From: Scatophagus argus
Taxonomy: Eukaryota; Chordata; Actinopteri; Scatophagidae
NCBI RefSeq assembly: GCF_020382885.2
Contig: NC_058506.1
Coordinates: 17,772,318-17,836,317, forward strand
Reading direction: 5' to 3'
Length of the DNA stretch: 64,000 bases
The notes under the pieces: model-generated
Told to the model about the DNA's origin: nothing
The model's database searches: none
Seen by the model: only the letters and a program-made list of their open reading frames with translations
Made by a program: the position numbers and the translations under genes
Part shown: in pieces, positions 1 to 12,550 of the stretch
How positions within the stretch are numbered: position 1 is the first letter of the stretch
How the letters are laid out: every line of letters begins with the position of its first letter

Positions 1-145
1 TCATCTTTTTAACTTATTCATCCATGTACTCCACAACCCCAGTACATATTTTTAGTTAGTAACAATCTTCCCCCATACTTTGAATTGAGTTACAGAAAAG
101 GTGCATAGTGCGTACTTTAGCTTCATGTGTATGTTCTGTGTGTAG

Positions 146-3100
146 TTCCAGAGGAGTTCATGTACAACCCAGTCAGCAGATCGTATGGAGAGCCACACAA
201 GAGACCGGAAGTACAGAACGCTACCATTGAATTCATTGCACCTTCAGAATACATGGTAGGTTTCAGCACTTAAGTGACATTGATCCTATTTAAGAAAAAT
301 GTATGATATTGTTGTCTGAAAAAAAAAAAAGATTTTAATTATTAATTGGTTGTTTTTATTGACTTCAAATGAACGTCTTTTTCCTGATTTACCCAGCTGA
401 GGCCACCACAGCCTGCTGTTTACCTCTTTGTTCTCGACGTGTCCCATAATGCAGTGGAGACGGGCTACCTGCATGTGTTCTGCCAATCACTGCTGGACAA
501 CATCAATTCGTATGTATAACATCACATTTGCAGATGAGATGTTGAGAGGACTGAAGAGCCCTTTTTCCTGCAGTGTTTTTTTAAACAGGACCCATAAACA
601 AATTCAGTTTAAATGTTCGACAATTAATGTGTCGATAAACCAACATACTTTTTTAAGTCTTTGTGATTGTTTATTAAGTTTCTTCATTTTTTATGAATAT
701 GCTTGCTTAATAGAAGTAAATGTTTCCTTGTGTTTGTTCTGCCACTAATTTAATAAATGCCAACAGACAAATCTTAAATGCGTTCTATGTAGGATTAGTC
801 AGTTGTTTGTATATACACCAGAGGGGAATACTGCAAAGCATGGTCGACATAGCCGGGCTTTATTTTCATGAGTTGGCTTGACAAAACTCAAAAACCCAGT
901 GAGAGATAAAAAGTATCACCACTTTGGTTTTCACCTTTCCTTGTTAACTCAGGCTTTCTGCTTCACTCTGTGTGTGCATTCCCATAAAAAGGATGTTTGG
1001 TGCGTCATTTGACACTTCTTCCGCACAACATGCACTGATTGCGTGTCTCGCTTGTCCTGTTCCTCTTGACATTTTGTCAAATAGCCACCAACCCAAAGTA
1101 TTGACACCCAGAAACATCCTGAACACAGTAAAATAGCAAGGAAATAAGAAACTGCCTCACAGGGTCTGCCTGCCACACACTTGTGGCTAGTAGCTCATAA
1201 GTGATGACTAATTGATGGTTTAAAAGAAATCCTGCATGTTATACCTTTCTAAATACTAATACTAATGGAATTCAGTAACATCTGCAAAACACGCTCACAG
1301 TGCTCAACATGCTTACTTTATGTAAGGCTGAAAGTGGGCCTTGTAAAAATAGAGCAAAAAGGTCATTCCTGTTGCCTGGGTGCTTAGTTTAAGTGTGTGT
1401 GTGTGTGTGTGTCCTAGGCTTCCAGGGGACTCGCGGACAAAGGTGGGCTTCATCACCTTCGACAGCACCATCCACTTCTACAACCTCCAGGAGGGACTTT
1501 CCCAACCCCAGATGCTCATCGTGTCTGACATCGAAGGTGAGACGCAGCTGACAGCAGAAGTTCGTTACTGCAGCAGCTCCACACCAACTGTATGCCAACT
1601 AAGTGCAAAAATGCACAACTAATAAGTACATGAAATATCAGGAGATGTTCAGGAGGACTTTCTAGGGGTTACAGCTACCTTCTGCTTGAGGTGAAATTTC
1701 TTAAACAGTCATCTGGGTCCAAATTTCTAAATGTTAGAGGAAAAAAATCATCAAGATGACTTATTGATGCCTTATTGACTATAGCAGTGTGTGTATGACT
1801 GTACCTTTTTCTGCTCCACAGATATCTTTTTACCAACACCAGACAGCCTTCTAGTAAACCTCAATGAATGCAAAGAGGTAGGAAAATTTACTCTGTTAAT
1901 GTGTTTGTGAATGTTGTGCACACTGTGAACCTGAGTATTACATGAATAAGAGTCTGATTACACTGAATTCAAAGCTTAGGTTTCATATGTTTTGTATTTC
2001 TTTACTCTGTGTTGGAATACCCAATTTCCCCCATTCTGAATGAGCATTAATAACAGCTGTATCTTTAGACCATGTATTTAGACCAACATTTAGAGCACCA
2101 CGCAGCAGAGTGAAAGAAAACTTGGATCACTTTCACTGTGACCTCCTTTTTGATGGACAGACGATGAAATGAGAAACAAACATTTTTCTTTTCCTCGGGG
2201 ATGAATATTGGGTCACCAAAATAAAGCTCTCTCCCCATATTTGTTTTTTTCAGCTTGTGCAGGACCTGCTGAAGAGCCTGCCAAATTTATTTGAAAAGAC
2301 CATGGAGACCCAGTCTGCCCTGGGTTCAGCTCTGCAAGCAGCCTTCAAGCTCCTGTCGCCCACCGGAGGGCGGATGACTGTCTTTCAGACCCAGCTGCCT
2401 AACCTCGGCGTGGGGGCCCTCCAGTCCAGAGAAGACCCCAACCAAAGGGCATCTGCCAAGGTAAGGGCTCTGGCAGTGAGCTTTATGAGACATCATACAG
2501 TACTATTGAAGAGTTGCTCTGCTGCAGCATAATCCCAGAAATTAGATCATTGTCAGCAGCCTCCTTACACTGTGATTTTTTTTAGCCTCATTTTCTCACC
2601 TGGTGTTTTTTCTTCAGGATGTCCAGCACTTATCCCCAGCAACAGACTTCTACAAGAAGCTGGCTCTGGACTGCTCCGGCCAGCAGGTGGCGGTTGACCT
2701 GTTCCTGCTCAGCGCTCAGTACTGCGACCTAGCATCGCTCGGTAAGACCCAGACGGAACAGGGATAGAAGAGGGTTGATAGAAAAATAGGACAGAGTCTG
2801 ATATTGTTCATTCAGGTTTTGAGTGTAGAGTCAAATTTCTAATGCAATTTCTGGTTGCTTTGGTTGTATTAAACGACAGGAGGAAATAATTTTTTATTTG
2901 AAGTTTATGAGATAATATTATGACTTCATTATTATAGGCTGATTAAAAGCCTTGATGGAAACTGTTGCTCAAAACTACCAACTAATTTTGGGGTTTAAAA
3001 TAGGGCTGTAAGAAAATAAATATTGTAATATTGATATTTGATATTAATATTTTTTTGTGATTTGTGGCAGTCTTTGTGTTGGTTAGATCTCAGTTAATGT

Positions 3101-6100
3101 GAGTGAAATCGCAGCACATTTATGCATCATTGGTAATGGCATAATAGCAGATGCAAGCACAGGAGGAGTGAGCTGGGAATTGGCTGTTAAAGCATTTTTT
3201 ATCATCTCAGAAATAAGCATCTCCACTCTTGTGTGCCTTCTCTCTTTCAGGCTGCATATCCAGATACTCTGCAGGGAGCGTTTACTACTACCCCTCCTAC
3301 CACCACCAGCACAACCCCGCTCAGGTTGAGTGCTTCCAGAAGGATCTGAAGAGATACTTAACCAGGAAGATTGGCTTCGAGGCAGTCATGAGGATACGCT
3401 GCACCAAAGGTCCGCTGGTGCTCGTTCAAGCGTTGACAAGAATATGTGTTTTGAGACGTGATTTTGAGAATTTCAAGTTTCATTCCTTTCTGTTTAGTCA
3501 GACTTTTTTCAGTGTTTGCCTTTGTGTTTTTTTTAGTTGTCATCTTAGGCTTTTTGCAGCCTTATTTTAATTATGACCCACTTGGGTTTGGGTTATGTGT
3601 TGTCTTCCCAGTAGATAATAGCGGTGGCTATTGCTAAACTTTACAATTGTGGAAAAAGCAATATTTTGAAAGAACAATTATTTACATCATTTAGATGCAG
3701 CACTTGTAGTATGTCTGCTACGACCCCTGAATGCATTGAAATATTCCCGATGTATATTTGACCCGAACATTTGAACGATTTAATTTTGAAGAGAGATAAT
3801 GTGTTTTGTTGTAAGGATTTCTTTTTTTGCAGTTTTGCAATTTGATATTATTTGTCCAGATTGATTGATTTTTGTCTTTCCGTCTCTCTGCAGGTCTGTC
3901 CATCCACACGTTCCACGGAAACTTCTTTGTGCGCTCCACAGATCTGTTGTCCCTTCCCAACGTGAACCCAGACGCAGGCTTTGCGGTTCAGATGTCCATT
4001 GAGGAAAACCTGGACGACATGCAGGTCGTCTCTTTCCAGGCTGCGCTGCTTTACACGTCCAGCAAAGGTACACACACACACACACTCACACAAATCCATT
4101 TTTTTCCCCCCCAGAAGCCATTGTGAAAATTAAAAACAATTGAACAGAGTTGAATTTTTATTGAATAATGTGTTCTCTCTCACAGGAGAGAGGAGGATCC
4201 GTGTCCACACCTTGTGTCTCCCTGTGGTCAATTCTCTGTCAGACGTCTTTGCTGGAGCTGATGTTCAGGCCATCACTGGACTGTTGGCTTGCATGGGTTT
4301 GTACCACACAACACCTTTTGGAGGATCCCCTCCAGACTTGTTTCAAGACATCAGAAAATACGCTGCTTGAAGTAATAACTTATGTTTGACTATATTTCCA
4401 CAAAACGGTTCAGTTGCCAAGTTTAAGCACTGGGCACCAGATGTCTTCTGCTTTGCTGTTTGCACGGCAGGTGTTAAGTTTCCCCATCATACATGTGTAT
4501 AAGGGACCACAGTTGATTTGAAAAAAATATTATGTTTTGTCACAAAATAATGCTTGTATGTGCTTGGGATCAGATTTAAGGTGCAGATTTACAGTTGGAC
4601 ACAAAAAATATTCTCCCACTTTCACACCCTGTTGTTCTGCTCTCGTGCATAACTGAATGCCTTGTCAGACAGCTTGCTTTTGCTCAAATATGGCAGACCT
4701 GCTTTAGAATCTTAATTTTCTTACCACAGAAATGTTTTACAGTTTAACTGAAAACGACATTTAATCCAAAAAACATTTTGGTTTGTGTGTATAATGTGGA
4801 TCAGTTCCAAAGTGTGCAAAGCATCACTCAGAAATTATTCTTCATTGATGCAGTAGATCATCTCTTGATTGGCCTGATACTAAATCACGGCAAGGTTTTC
4901 ATCCACTTCAGTGTTATTAGCACTGACAGATGGACTTGAGTGGCGACAGCTGTGGTTACCTAGCAACCGTCGCACACTGAGCAGTCAGATCCCCGCTCAT
5001 CTCTCATCATACAGAACTGACACTGGCATTTTGCTCTCTTCAAAATATGGCACAGACTGGCTCTACTTCAACAGCTAACCCACAGCTGCCCCTTAATGTA
5101 CACAATGCTAAATCTTGAAGCTGAGTTGCTTTTTACAGTTATTTACAACATACCTCTGAAAAACACAATTTCAATCAGATTTTGTCAAACTCCACAGTCA
5201 AGAATAAACTTTTAAAAGTTAATTTTGGAAATCAGTGTACTGATACAACAGCAAACTTTTTGGTACATGAATGGTGTAAAAGTCATATATTGCAGTATTC
5301 TCTAATACCTGCCTCAGCATATCCAATTTGAATTACAGAACTTATAAAGTATTGTTGTGCACTAAATGTTCAGCTAAAGTCATGATTGTTGCATGTGGTA
5401 GCGTGTCAAATCATTCTGATGCTATACGTTTTTGCTGTCTGCCACTGTGCACCACCAAAGTCAGAAATCTTAAACTCCTGCACATCGTGCCTCCTGACAA
5501 CTGCAAACATGTCCCTGTCTCCAGCTGTGGACCGCTCGGTGACAGCCAGCCTGAGTGACGCCAGGGATGCGCTGACCAACGCTGCCATCGACTCTCTGAC
5601 TTCGTACCGGCAGTCTGTGTTGACCATCCAGCAGCCCGGCCTGCTGTCCCCAGCCTGCCTCAGACTCTTTCCCCTCTTCATCCTTGCCCTGCTCAAACAG
5701 GTTAACTCCTTAACTTGGTTCATTCACTCGCTTAATGACACAGAACATTAAATTTAATCTGGTCAGTATTTTCGCTTCAGAAACTGTTTGTTTTTTTTTT
5801 TTTCTCCAAGGGTCTCATTACACCACATTACAGAGCTGTTACTGATTCAGTTTTGTGTGTTTGTGTGTGTGTGCGTGCATCCTGCAGAAATCCTTCAGGA
5901 CAGGCACCAGCACCAGGCTGGATGACCGGGTGTTTTCCATGTGCCAGCTGAAGTACCAGCCGCTGGCCTACACCATGCTGATGATCCACCCTGATCTGTA
6001 CCGTGTCGACGATCTCACCGATGAGGTGAGGAGGATGAAATTTCAGTTGCCCACATATCTCAGCTAGTGGGGAGAGATTTCTGCAAGCATTGAGTCTGAA

Positions 6101-8373
6101 AGTTTCAGAGGGCTAAAGGGCCATTGTTTACTTTATGGTTTTTAGTGGGTTTTTTAATGATAAAGATTATAACAAACAGATTTAAGTCTGTTTATAGTCT
6201 TTAATAGCTAAAACTCTGAATACTTCTTTTTAGGTGGGGGCTGAACCAGAACACTCATCCCAATATTAAGAGTTATTTCAGGGGATCTACTTGCCACTGA
6301 CTAACCTTTTTCTTTCTGTTTCCTGCATCCTCAGGGAGCTTTGAACATCAACGAGCGGACCATCCCTCAGCCCAGACTGCTGCAGCTGTCGGTGGAGAAG
6401 CTCAGCAGAGAGGGAGCTTTCCTCATGGACGCTGGAACAGTACGGCACTTTTAACACTCATGATAAGCCAGCAGAAATAGAAAGACGATTTCTGGAGCGT
6501 GGCTGAGAAATGTCTGCCTGATCTTCCTTAATTGCTTCTGTCAACCAAAAAATCTGCTTCAGATGTCACTTCTCTCTTTGGCAGCGGTTATAGTATGTGA
6601 ATAGAGAGGTAATAATAATGCAATAGGAGAGATTTCCTGTTCAGAGTGAGCGTTTTCTTTGCAGAAACCAGTCTCTGTGTGACAGTTAAACACTGGTGCA
6701 GAGTGGTAGCTCTGTGGAGAAGCCATGCTGATACTGATGCACCATGACATTTACAAAGACATTAAACTTCCTGCAGCACATAGGATAAGACTAAGCATTT
6801 TACATAATCAAGTAACAGTTTTCCAGTGTGACATTATTTGTATAAGCTTCAGTTTGTATCTCTAACATTTCAAGCACCCAATCACGAAGGTGGTGTGCCA
6901 GTGTTCCAATGATGATTCTCAGTACTTGCAGTTTATTTCTGATTATAATTAGTGCGTTCCTCATGTTTTTCCCAAAAGGTGATGTATTTGTGGATTGGAC
7001 GGAACTGCAACCCCAACTTCCTCACACAAGTCCTGGGAGTTCCCAGCTATGCTACTGTGCCTGAGAACCTGGTAGGAAACCTCATGTTGCAGCAGTCACA
7101 CTCATAAAAACAGCATTTCAATTCCTTCACTTTGCATCAAAAGAGGGTCTGTGCACCGGGTGTTTTCAACAAAATTTGAGGACAGTATAACCGTGACATC
7201 TGTTAACTCGCATACAGCACAACCACCGTTTCACTCTTTGCATCCCCCTCCCTAATGATGAAAACACGACTGTCGCTCTCTCCTCTCACAGTATCTGCTA
7301 CCAGAGCTGGACACTGCCGAGTCACAGAGAACCAGAGCTTTCATTGGCTGGCTGAGGGATCAGAGGCCGTTCTTCCCCGCCCTGCACGTCATCAGGTGGG
7401 CATCAGAAAACATCCTGCTTAGAGTAAAGAATCAAGTAGTGTGTAGTGTGTGGTGAAATTAAAATCAGTCAACAGCTGCTGGTAGATTTTTATTTTGGCA
7501 GGTAATTTGCTATCATTTTAAGGTCTGTTTATTTTCCACTGAGTGTTAATAATAGGGATGGGAATTGCGAAGATTTTATAGATAAAAATGCCATTATTTA
7601 TAATTCTTATCTGTCTGATCCTTTATAAATTCCTCATCAGTTTTCTGTGTTGACAAAAAAGTGAGACTAACAGATGTTCAGCATCAATGCAACTGTTAAC
7701 TTGTCTCTGAGTCTGAACATAGTGTTGGGAAAAAAAAAGGCAAGTATGTGACTCAGATGTGCAAAAGCTCCACTGTTGAGCGGCTGTTTAACTTGAAACT
7801 GGTTCCAACTGGAACCAGTTGTTCATTCTCTTCATTATTTGTACAGCATTCATTTTCAGAAATATGCTAAGCCTGCATGGTGCTCATATTAATATTATAA
7901 AGGATATTTACTCCCTTTAACACACATGTTGCCCAGTTAGGAAGCAATGTGATCAAATAAGCCCATATCGTGGAGAAAGATGTTTCAGTTTGCACTGTAG
8001 CAACACTGTCACCTTTCTATGTGAAATATAGCCACATTTTAGAGTTTATTCATGAGGCTTTGTTGAACTGGAACAGAATTTCTGAGGTCATTTGTAAGAA
8101 AAATCAATAATGTAGATTTTACAAGGGAAAATCAGAAGTATACACACCAGAGAACAAAATGTATGAATTTCCTGTGTCAGTACTTGGAAATGAAAGAGCA
8201 ACTACATTTGACTACTCTTGGCTTTTCCCCCCACTCTTTATCATTTTGACTGTCTCAGGGACGAGAGCCAGCGGAAAGCCAGCTTTATGCAGAACATGAT
8301 CGAGGACCGAACGGAGTCGGCCCTGTCGTACTACGAGTTCCTGCTTCACCTTCAACAGCAAATCTCCAAATAA
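146..8373 (+). CDS. sec24a: Sec24A, COPII coat cargo-binding subunit (3' part; 5' end lies outside the window)
   Basis: Sec24 is the cargo-selecting adaptor of the COPII inner coat on ER exit sites, working as a heterodimer with Sec23. Fifteen exons are visible: 146-255, 397-509, 1418-1536, 1822-1877, 2254-2460, 2618-2741, 3251-3409, 3894-4067, 4186-4296, 5525-5700, 5888-6025, 6335-6439, 6979-7071, 7292-7395, 8259-8373. They join in phase to about 633 residues ending in a TAA. The first visible residues (PEEF, YNP, GEPHKRPEVQNATIEF) follow the zinc finger of the family, so the trunk, beta-sandwich, helical and gelsolin-like parts are present. The N-terminal disordered region and zinc finger lie upstream. 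Typical A/B-type blocks include KIGFEAVMRIRCTKG, FHGNFFVRSTDLLSLPNVNPDAG and EDRTESALSYYEFLLHLQQQ. Paralogue A rather than B is inferred from the neighbours camlg and ddx46. The donor after 3409 (GTCCGC) is weak. Confidence 0.95.
1392..1412 (+). repeat. (GT)n microsatellite at a sec24a 3' splice site
   Basis: About ten GT units end five bases before the acceptor AG of the exon starting at 1418. They replace most of the usual pyrimidine tract. Confidence 0.85.
4070..4086 (+). repeat. (CA)n tract just inside a sec24a donor site
   Basis: The donor after 4067 reads GTA and runs straight into CA repeats. Confidence 0.8.
4297..5524 (+). other. Largest visible sec24a intron
   Basis: An intron of 1.2 kb between exons 4186-4296 and 5525-5700. 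It is AT-rich, with no recognised repeat, RNA gene or conserved exon. The other sec24a introns over 300 nt (510-1417, 1878-2253, 2742-3250, 3410-3893, 6026-6334, 6440-6978, 7396-8258) also show nothing beyond the microsatellites and the hairpin listed separately. Confidence 0.7.
5854..5877 (+). repeat. (GT)n tract at a sec24a 3' splice site
   Basis: A slightly interrupted GT/TG run ends about ten bases before the acceptor of the exon starting at 5888. Confidence 0.8.
7797..7820. repeat. Perfect 10-bp inverted repeat with a 4-nt loop
   Basis: AACTGGTTCC at 7797-7806 is the exact reverse complement of 7811-7820, with AACT between. It lies in the last sec24a intron. Function is unknown and it may be chance or a repeat relic. 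Confidence 0.6.
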
Positions 8374-8676
8374 ACTTCAGTGGGACTGTGGAGACGAGGG
8401 AGGACTGAAGTGAGGACTTGCATTGGTTTGTGTGTGTGTGTGTGCGTGTGTGTGTGTGAAAGCAGTGGGAAGCAGACTGAAGGAATCTCCAGCTGTGGTG
8501 CACCATCTGAGGGAAAAGCTCCTGAGCTCAACTGATATGAAGCATCACTCAAATCAAGTTGCGTGATGGACAATGCGAGTACGGAGAGCGACAGAGAAAC
8601 AATTCAGATGCTTATTTGGCACTTTTTTCTTTACCCAGCTGAACCAACGCGTTTGGGGGAAAAAGGCAAGAAATCC

Positions 8677-8709
<33 letters not shown>
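8677..8709 (+). repeat. (ATG)n trinucleotide microsatellite
   Basis: About eleven ATG/GAT units in the probable sec24a 3' UTR, followed by imperfect units to about 8718. Confidence 0.9.
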
Positions 8710-9578
8710 GCGGTGATGATTACGTATGTCAGTGATTGAATGAATCAGTGTTTATTCTCATAGAACAGTTCTATCTTACTGAAGTATCATTCAGATACAG
8801 TCCATGCAGATGGATGTGTGAAATGTTTTCTGTTCAAAAAGCACAGTTGTCCTCACTAAAACAAGTCAAACTTATGTATGTATGTATGCTAAAGACTAGG
8901 TTTATCATGTTTAATATGTTTGCGCTCAAAGACTGTTATTGGGTGTTACCTTGGGTGTTTGTATGCAGAACAACTGAGCTCTAACAACACTCTTAATATC
9001 GTACCCCGAAGGACAGAACATGTGCTTTTTATTTCTCAGTCATTATAATTGTGTGTCGAACAAATCCATTGACTCTGGCGTTAAAAGACGGAAACGTTAA
9101 AGGTGTTTGATGGCGGGTCGACCCTCGTCGTCGCCGCTGCCTTGAATGTGTGGACTCAGCAGTGGAAAGTTGTTTCCTTTGGTCTGATCTGTCCTTCAGA
9201 ATCTCTCTGTCATTTTTTTTCTGTCTCTGGACATTCAGAACACCTCTGACAACATCGCTGTTCTGTTTGTTTATTTCTTTTTTTTTTTTTTCTTCCTGAT
9301 AATCTAATAATTTATGAGACTCCCAATCTGATTAAATTCTATAATTGCCTTGTATGGGAACTCACTTTTTATTATTAAACCTCTGTTCAAATACAGACTC
9401 TATCTATGAAATATTTTAATATAATAGGATATGGGAAATTCTTTAACACAGACATAACAAAGCCATTGTGATCTTTTAATCATACTTATTGATACTTGTA
9501 TATTGAAAAGACTGCATTATATAAAGAAGAAATGCTGATGATTTTAGTATAAACATTAAGCTGAAATGACGCTAAGAG

Positions 9579-9584
9579 AATAAA
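9579..9584 (+). terminator. Candidate poly(A) signal of sec24a
   Basis: AATAAA about 1.2 kb after the sec24a stop, followed within 40 nt by T- and GT-rich sequence. It is the best placed hexamer in the region, but use is not proven. Confidence 0.4.
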
Positions 9585-9884
9585 ATGTTTGGGACTTTTT
9601 AAATGTAGTTTTGTGTTTTGCTGGGTGAACAATGTTTATTCAGAGCAAGTGAAGACTACAAAACAGAACATGGACCAAGAATAGTCAGTTTTTCTCTCAA
9701 CTGAGTGTGAATTTTTTTCATTTGATCTGATTTCATACACTTTGTAATCTATGTATTATATAAGCAAAAAAATGTATTTAGGAACAGACAATTATGTTTT
9801 GGTCTTCATGCACAAATTTGTCTTTCATAAAAAAGAAAACTGCTGAAAATAAAAATAGAGTGTGTTTGTACAGAGTAATTGCAG

Positions 9885-10337
9885 AGGTGTGGGCTCGAGT
9901 CACGTGGCATGGACATGGTATCATGCTCATGTATCAAGTGGACTCGACTTGGACTTCAGCCCAGTGAAATGTTACTTATGACCGGACTTGTGACTTGGGA
10001 TGACTTGATGTCCTGTGTAAGATTAAAAAGGATGAAAGGTGATTGAGAAAGCTTTTAGGGAATCACCCCATTTACTTTCCTCACAAAATGCTTTGAATGA
10101 GTGCAGTGATACACGAACACTTTGCATCAGCTGGATCGAAAGGTGCGTGTGGAAGCAGACAACAGATGATAGATACCTCAGGTTAGCACAGATGTGCAAC
10201 AAAAGCTATGAAACATGCAGCCATGAAAAATAAATGCATTTCAAAAGCATTCATTATATGAGTAAATATAGGAGCACATAAGAACTTGCTTTGGATTTCA
10301 GATATGAAGTTCAGGACTTGGACTTGACTTGCGATCT
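9885..10337. repeat. Teleost interspersed repeat rich in ACTTG/GACTTG
   Basis: Recurrent GACTCGA, GGACTTG and GACTTG words occur at 9893-10010 and again at 10305-10335. This resembles a dispersed fish repeat with this pentamer pattern, known to me from memory. Family and exact ends are uncertain. It abuts the Tc1/mariner remnant that follows. Confidence 0.45.
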
Positions 10338-10865
10338 GAGTCCGATTCCAAAACATGTTGGGACGATGAGTAAAAACACAATGCAGTCATTTGCAAATGT
10401 TCTTTTATTTCACATCGTCTTTTTCAGCAGAGGTTTACCAAGTGTTCCTCAGCCCGCGTTGTCCTTTACACCATCATGTGTTTCACAAAGTGGTCAGCCT
10501 CCACCCAACCCCTGCTTGTGTGCGACTGAGCCTTCAGAGGATGCTCCTTTTGTACCTACTCAAGATAGGATCACCTGTCAGCAACCCACCCGTTTACCTG
10601 TGTAACGTTTCTAACAGGTGTGTTTTGTGAGAAGCACAACATGATTTCCTAGTCTATTGTTGTTCCTGTCCCCACTTGTTTGAAATATTTCACTAGTATC
10701 AAATTCACAGAAATGTACAAAAATCTACAAAGTTGATGAGCTTAACATTAAATATTGCCTTGGTACTGTTTACAGTTCAGCTTATGCCAAAAAGGATTTG
10801 TGAGTTACCACATTCTTTTTATTTGTTTTACACAGCCTCCCAGTTGGGACTGTAATTTGAATGCA
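10338..10865 (-). mobile_element. Tc1/mariner DNA transposon remnant with a large internal deletion
   Basis: Both ends carry related inverted sequences: near 10346-10390 a CCAAAACATGTTGGGAC stretch followed by a tract resembling ATTTGCAAAT, and at 10795-10862 its reverse-complement counterpart. Read on the minus strand, the order is terminal repeat, leader with a TATA-like TACAAAAGGAGCATCC stretch (about 10540-10560), short relics of the transposase start (CACCACTTTGTG-like, about 10480-10500), a jump to a mid-transposase relic (TGTAAAGGA..., GAGGAACACTT), then the other terminal repeat. Most of the transposase gene is missing, so the element cannot move by itself. The family match is from memory of fish Tc1-like elements. 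Confidence 0.65.
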
Positions 10866-12550
10866 AAACAGAAAAATTAAAATTTTGAGGTACATTGTAC
10901 TTAACTCACACTTATTTTTAAATAAAGTTACATAAAGAGCCATATTTTCTGGGAAGGAAATGTTCAGCAATAAAAATAATAACTGAACCACATGATGTTA
11001 TCTTTTAAAACTGATAGGAGCCACTGGTCTCTTAATATTGTTGCTCTTTAGAACACTTAAAGGCAGGGTGTACTCTTGATTTCTTCTTAAATCCATGGCA
11101 GGATGAAATGAGGTTTTATCCTTTTAAGAAAATCTCTTCTTTATCTTCTCAAACTGAAGGAAATGTCAACTTTTATTTCATTTGACCTTCAAAAAAACTG
11201 CATGAGTAACCAGCGACCAGCAGTATATGGTGCAGCTGTTTTGTTTCTCATCTTACACAGTGTCTCTCATTTGCTTTCTTTAAATCTGAAACTATACCAC
11301 AAAACAAAGCTGGCTGCTCTCATGAATCCGTTCCCATCCCCTGTACCTGATACCATCATAGAGCAATAACATCAACTATTTACCAACCTTATCAGTGTGC
11401 TGTTTGATTTTAAAGTTCTTTGCCCTTTCAACTTTAATTTGATGTCTTTGGTCTTGGTTAGTTAGTTTGTTTGTTTGTTTTTTTCTGTAGTTAAGGTAAT
11501 GTGGGTTTCAGGACCCTCAAGTGGTTGGGATCTTCTATCTTTGCTTTTTCTATACTACTGTATAGTGTGATCTCTGAAGACAGTATCTAGATGAAGGCTC
11601 TAATAAAGGAAAATCACCCTCATCAGTTGAAGCGATCACAAGTAAAGGTTGGGAATCACTGCCTTAACGTACAGGGCTGAAAATAACTGACAAGCTCTGG
11701 GTTCTCTCCAGGGGTCTGTGGATGCATAAAACTCTGTACTTTCAAGCCTAATACTTGACATATGCAAGACAAAAATACAAATTCAGATATATGTATGCAT
11801 TCACACTCTTCCTCAGATTTAATAAGCTGTGCATACACATTGTTCTGTTTCATAAATCTAAATTATTATGGAATTGGGTGTGCATGCACAAGCCTGATTT
11901 GTCTTCAGCCCCCCACCTCCCTGTAAATTGAGGTTGACGTGACCTCTGTCTGCTCCTCAGGTCTGTCAGTAAAAGAAATAGCAGAGAAGACAGTCAGTTT
12001 TACTAAACAGTTTGTTATGCACATTGATGCAACTGGTTGATCAACTGAAAATTAGTCTGAATCAAATATCGTGATAAAATAATCTTTGAAGTCATTTTTA
12101 GAGCAAAACTCGCTTCAGTCCTTTATTATAGTATAATTTATTTATTTGGAGCTTTTGGTCAACATTTCCTGCTGTGTTTCGTCAGTTACTTAACAAGTAA
12201 TAAAAAAATAGAGCAATCAAAAATTAAAATTAGTTGCAGCTCTAATAATGACTGATTGCTCTTCTTTTATCAATATAATGTATGTATATGTAGCATAATT
12301 TTGGTGCTGGCCCCAGGTGCCCCCCACCCACAAAAAAAATCATTCAGCCCGCCCCTGCTAATTGAAAACTCAGTCCAACCACGTCGTCCTGGTGACATCA
12401 TCATTGTGCGCCCTCTTTAGACTATGCTCGGTCATGTTTAGCGTTTAATTCAGCTACCCGAGGCTTTTGTGTTGTTGCCAGTAAGCTGTCGAGTCGCTAA
12501 TTTTTATGTGTTGTAAATTTACGTTGTAGTTAACGTTAATTTATTTCAAC

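Larger units (their letters stand above)
8374..9600 (+). other. sec24a: sec24a 3' UTR (probable)
   Basis: No coding sequence is seen between the sec24a stop and a poly(A) signal at 9579-9584. The stretch holds a (TG)n tract at 8428-8458 and an (ATG)n tract at 8677-8709, and becomes AT-rich towards its end. The extent is inferred from the AATAAA hexamer only; other possible signals follow near 9850. Confidence 0.5.
9601..12550. other. sec24a-camlg intergenic region
   Basis: About 3 kb between the sec24a 3' end and the camlg start. The first 1.3 kb holds the ACTTG repeat and the Tc1 remnant. The rest is AT-rich, with short repeat-like fragments (about 11635-11665, resembling a common fish word around TGGGAATCACTG, and about 12300-12360, a C-rich piece). 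No further gene is seen. The last 150 bases should contain the camlg promoter and 5' UTR. Confidence 0.6.

Noticed and set aside
428-748. 106-codon open frame at the start of the window
   Set aside because: It begins out of frame inside a sec24a exon (397-509) and runs into the intron. The real exon uses another frame.
8640-8720. CRISPR-like array at the ATG repeat
   Set aside because: A plain trinucleotide microsatellite in a vertebrate 3' UTR, without spacers.
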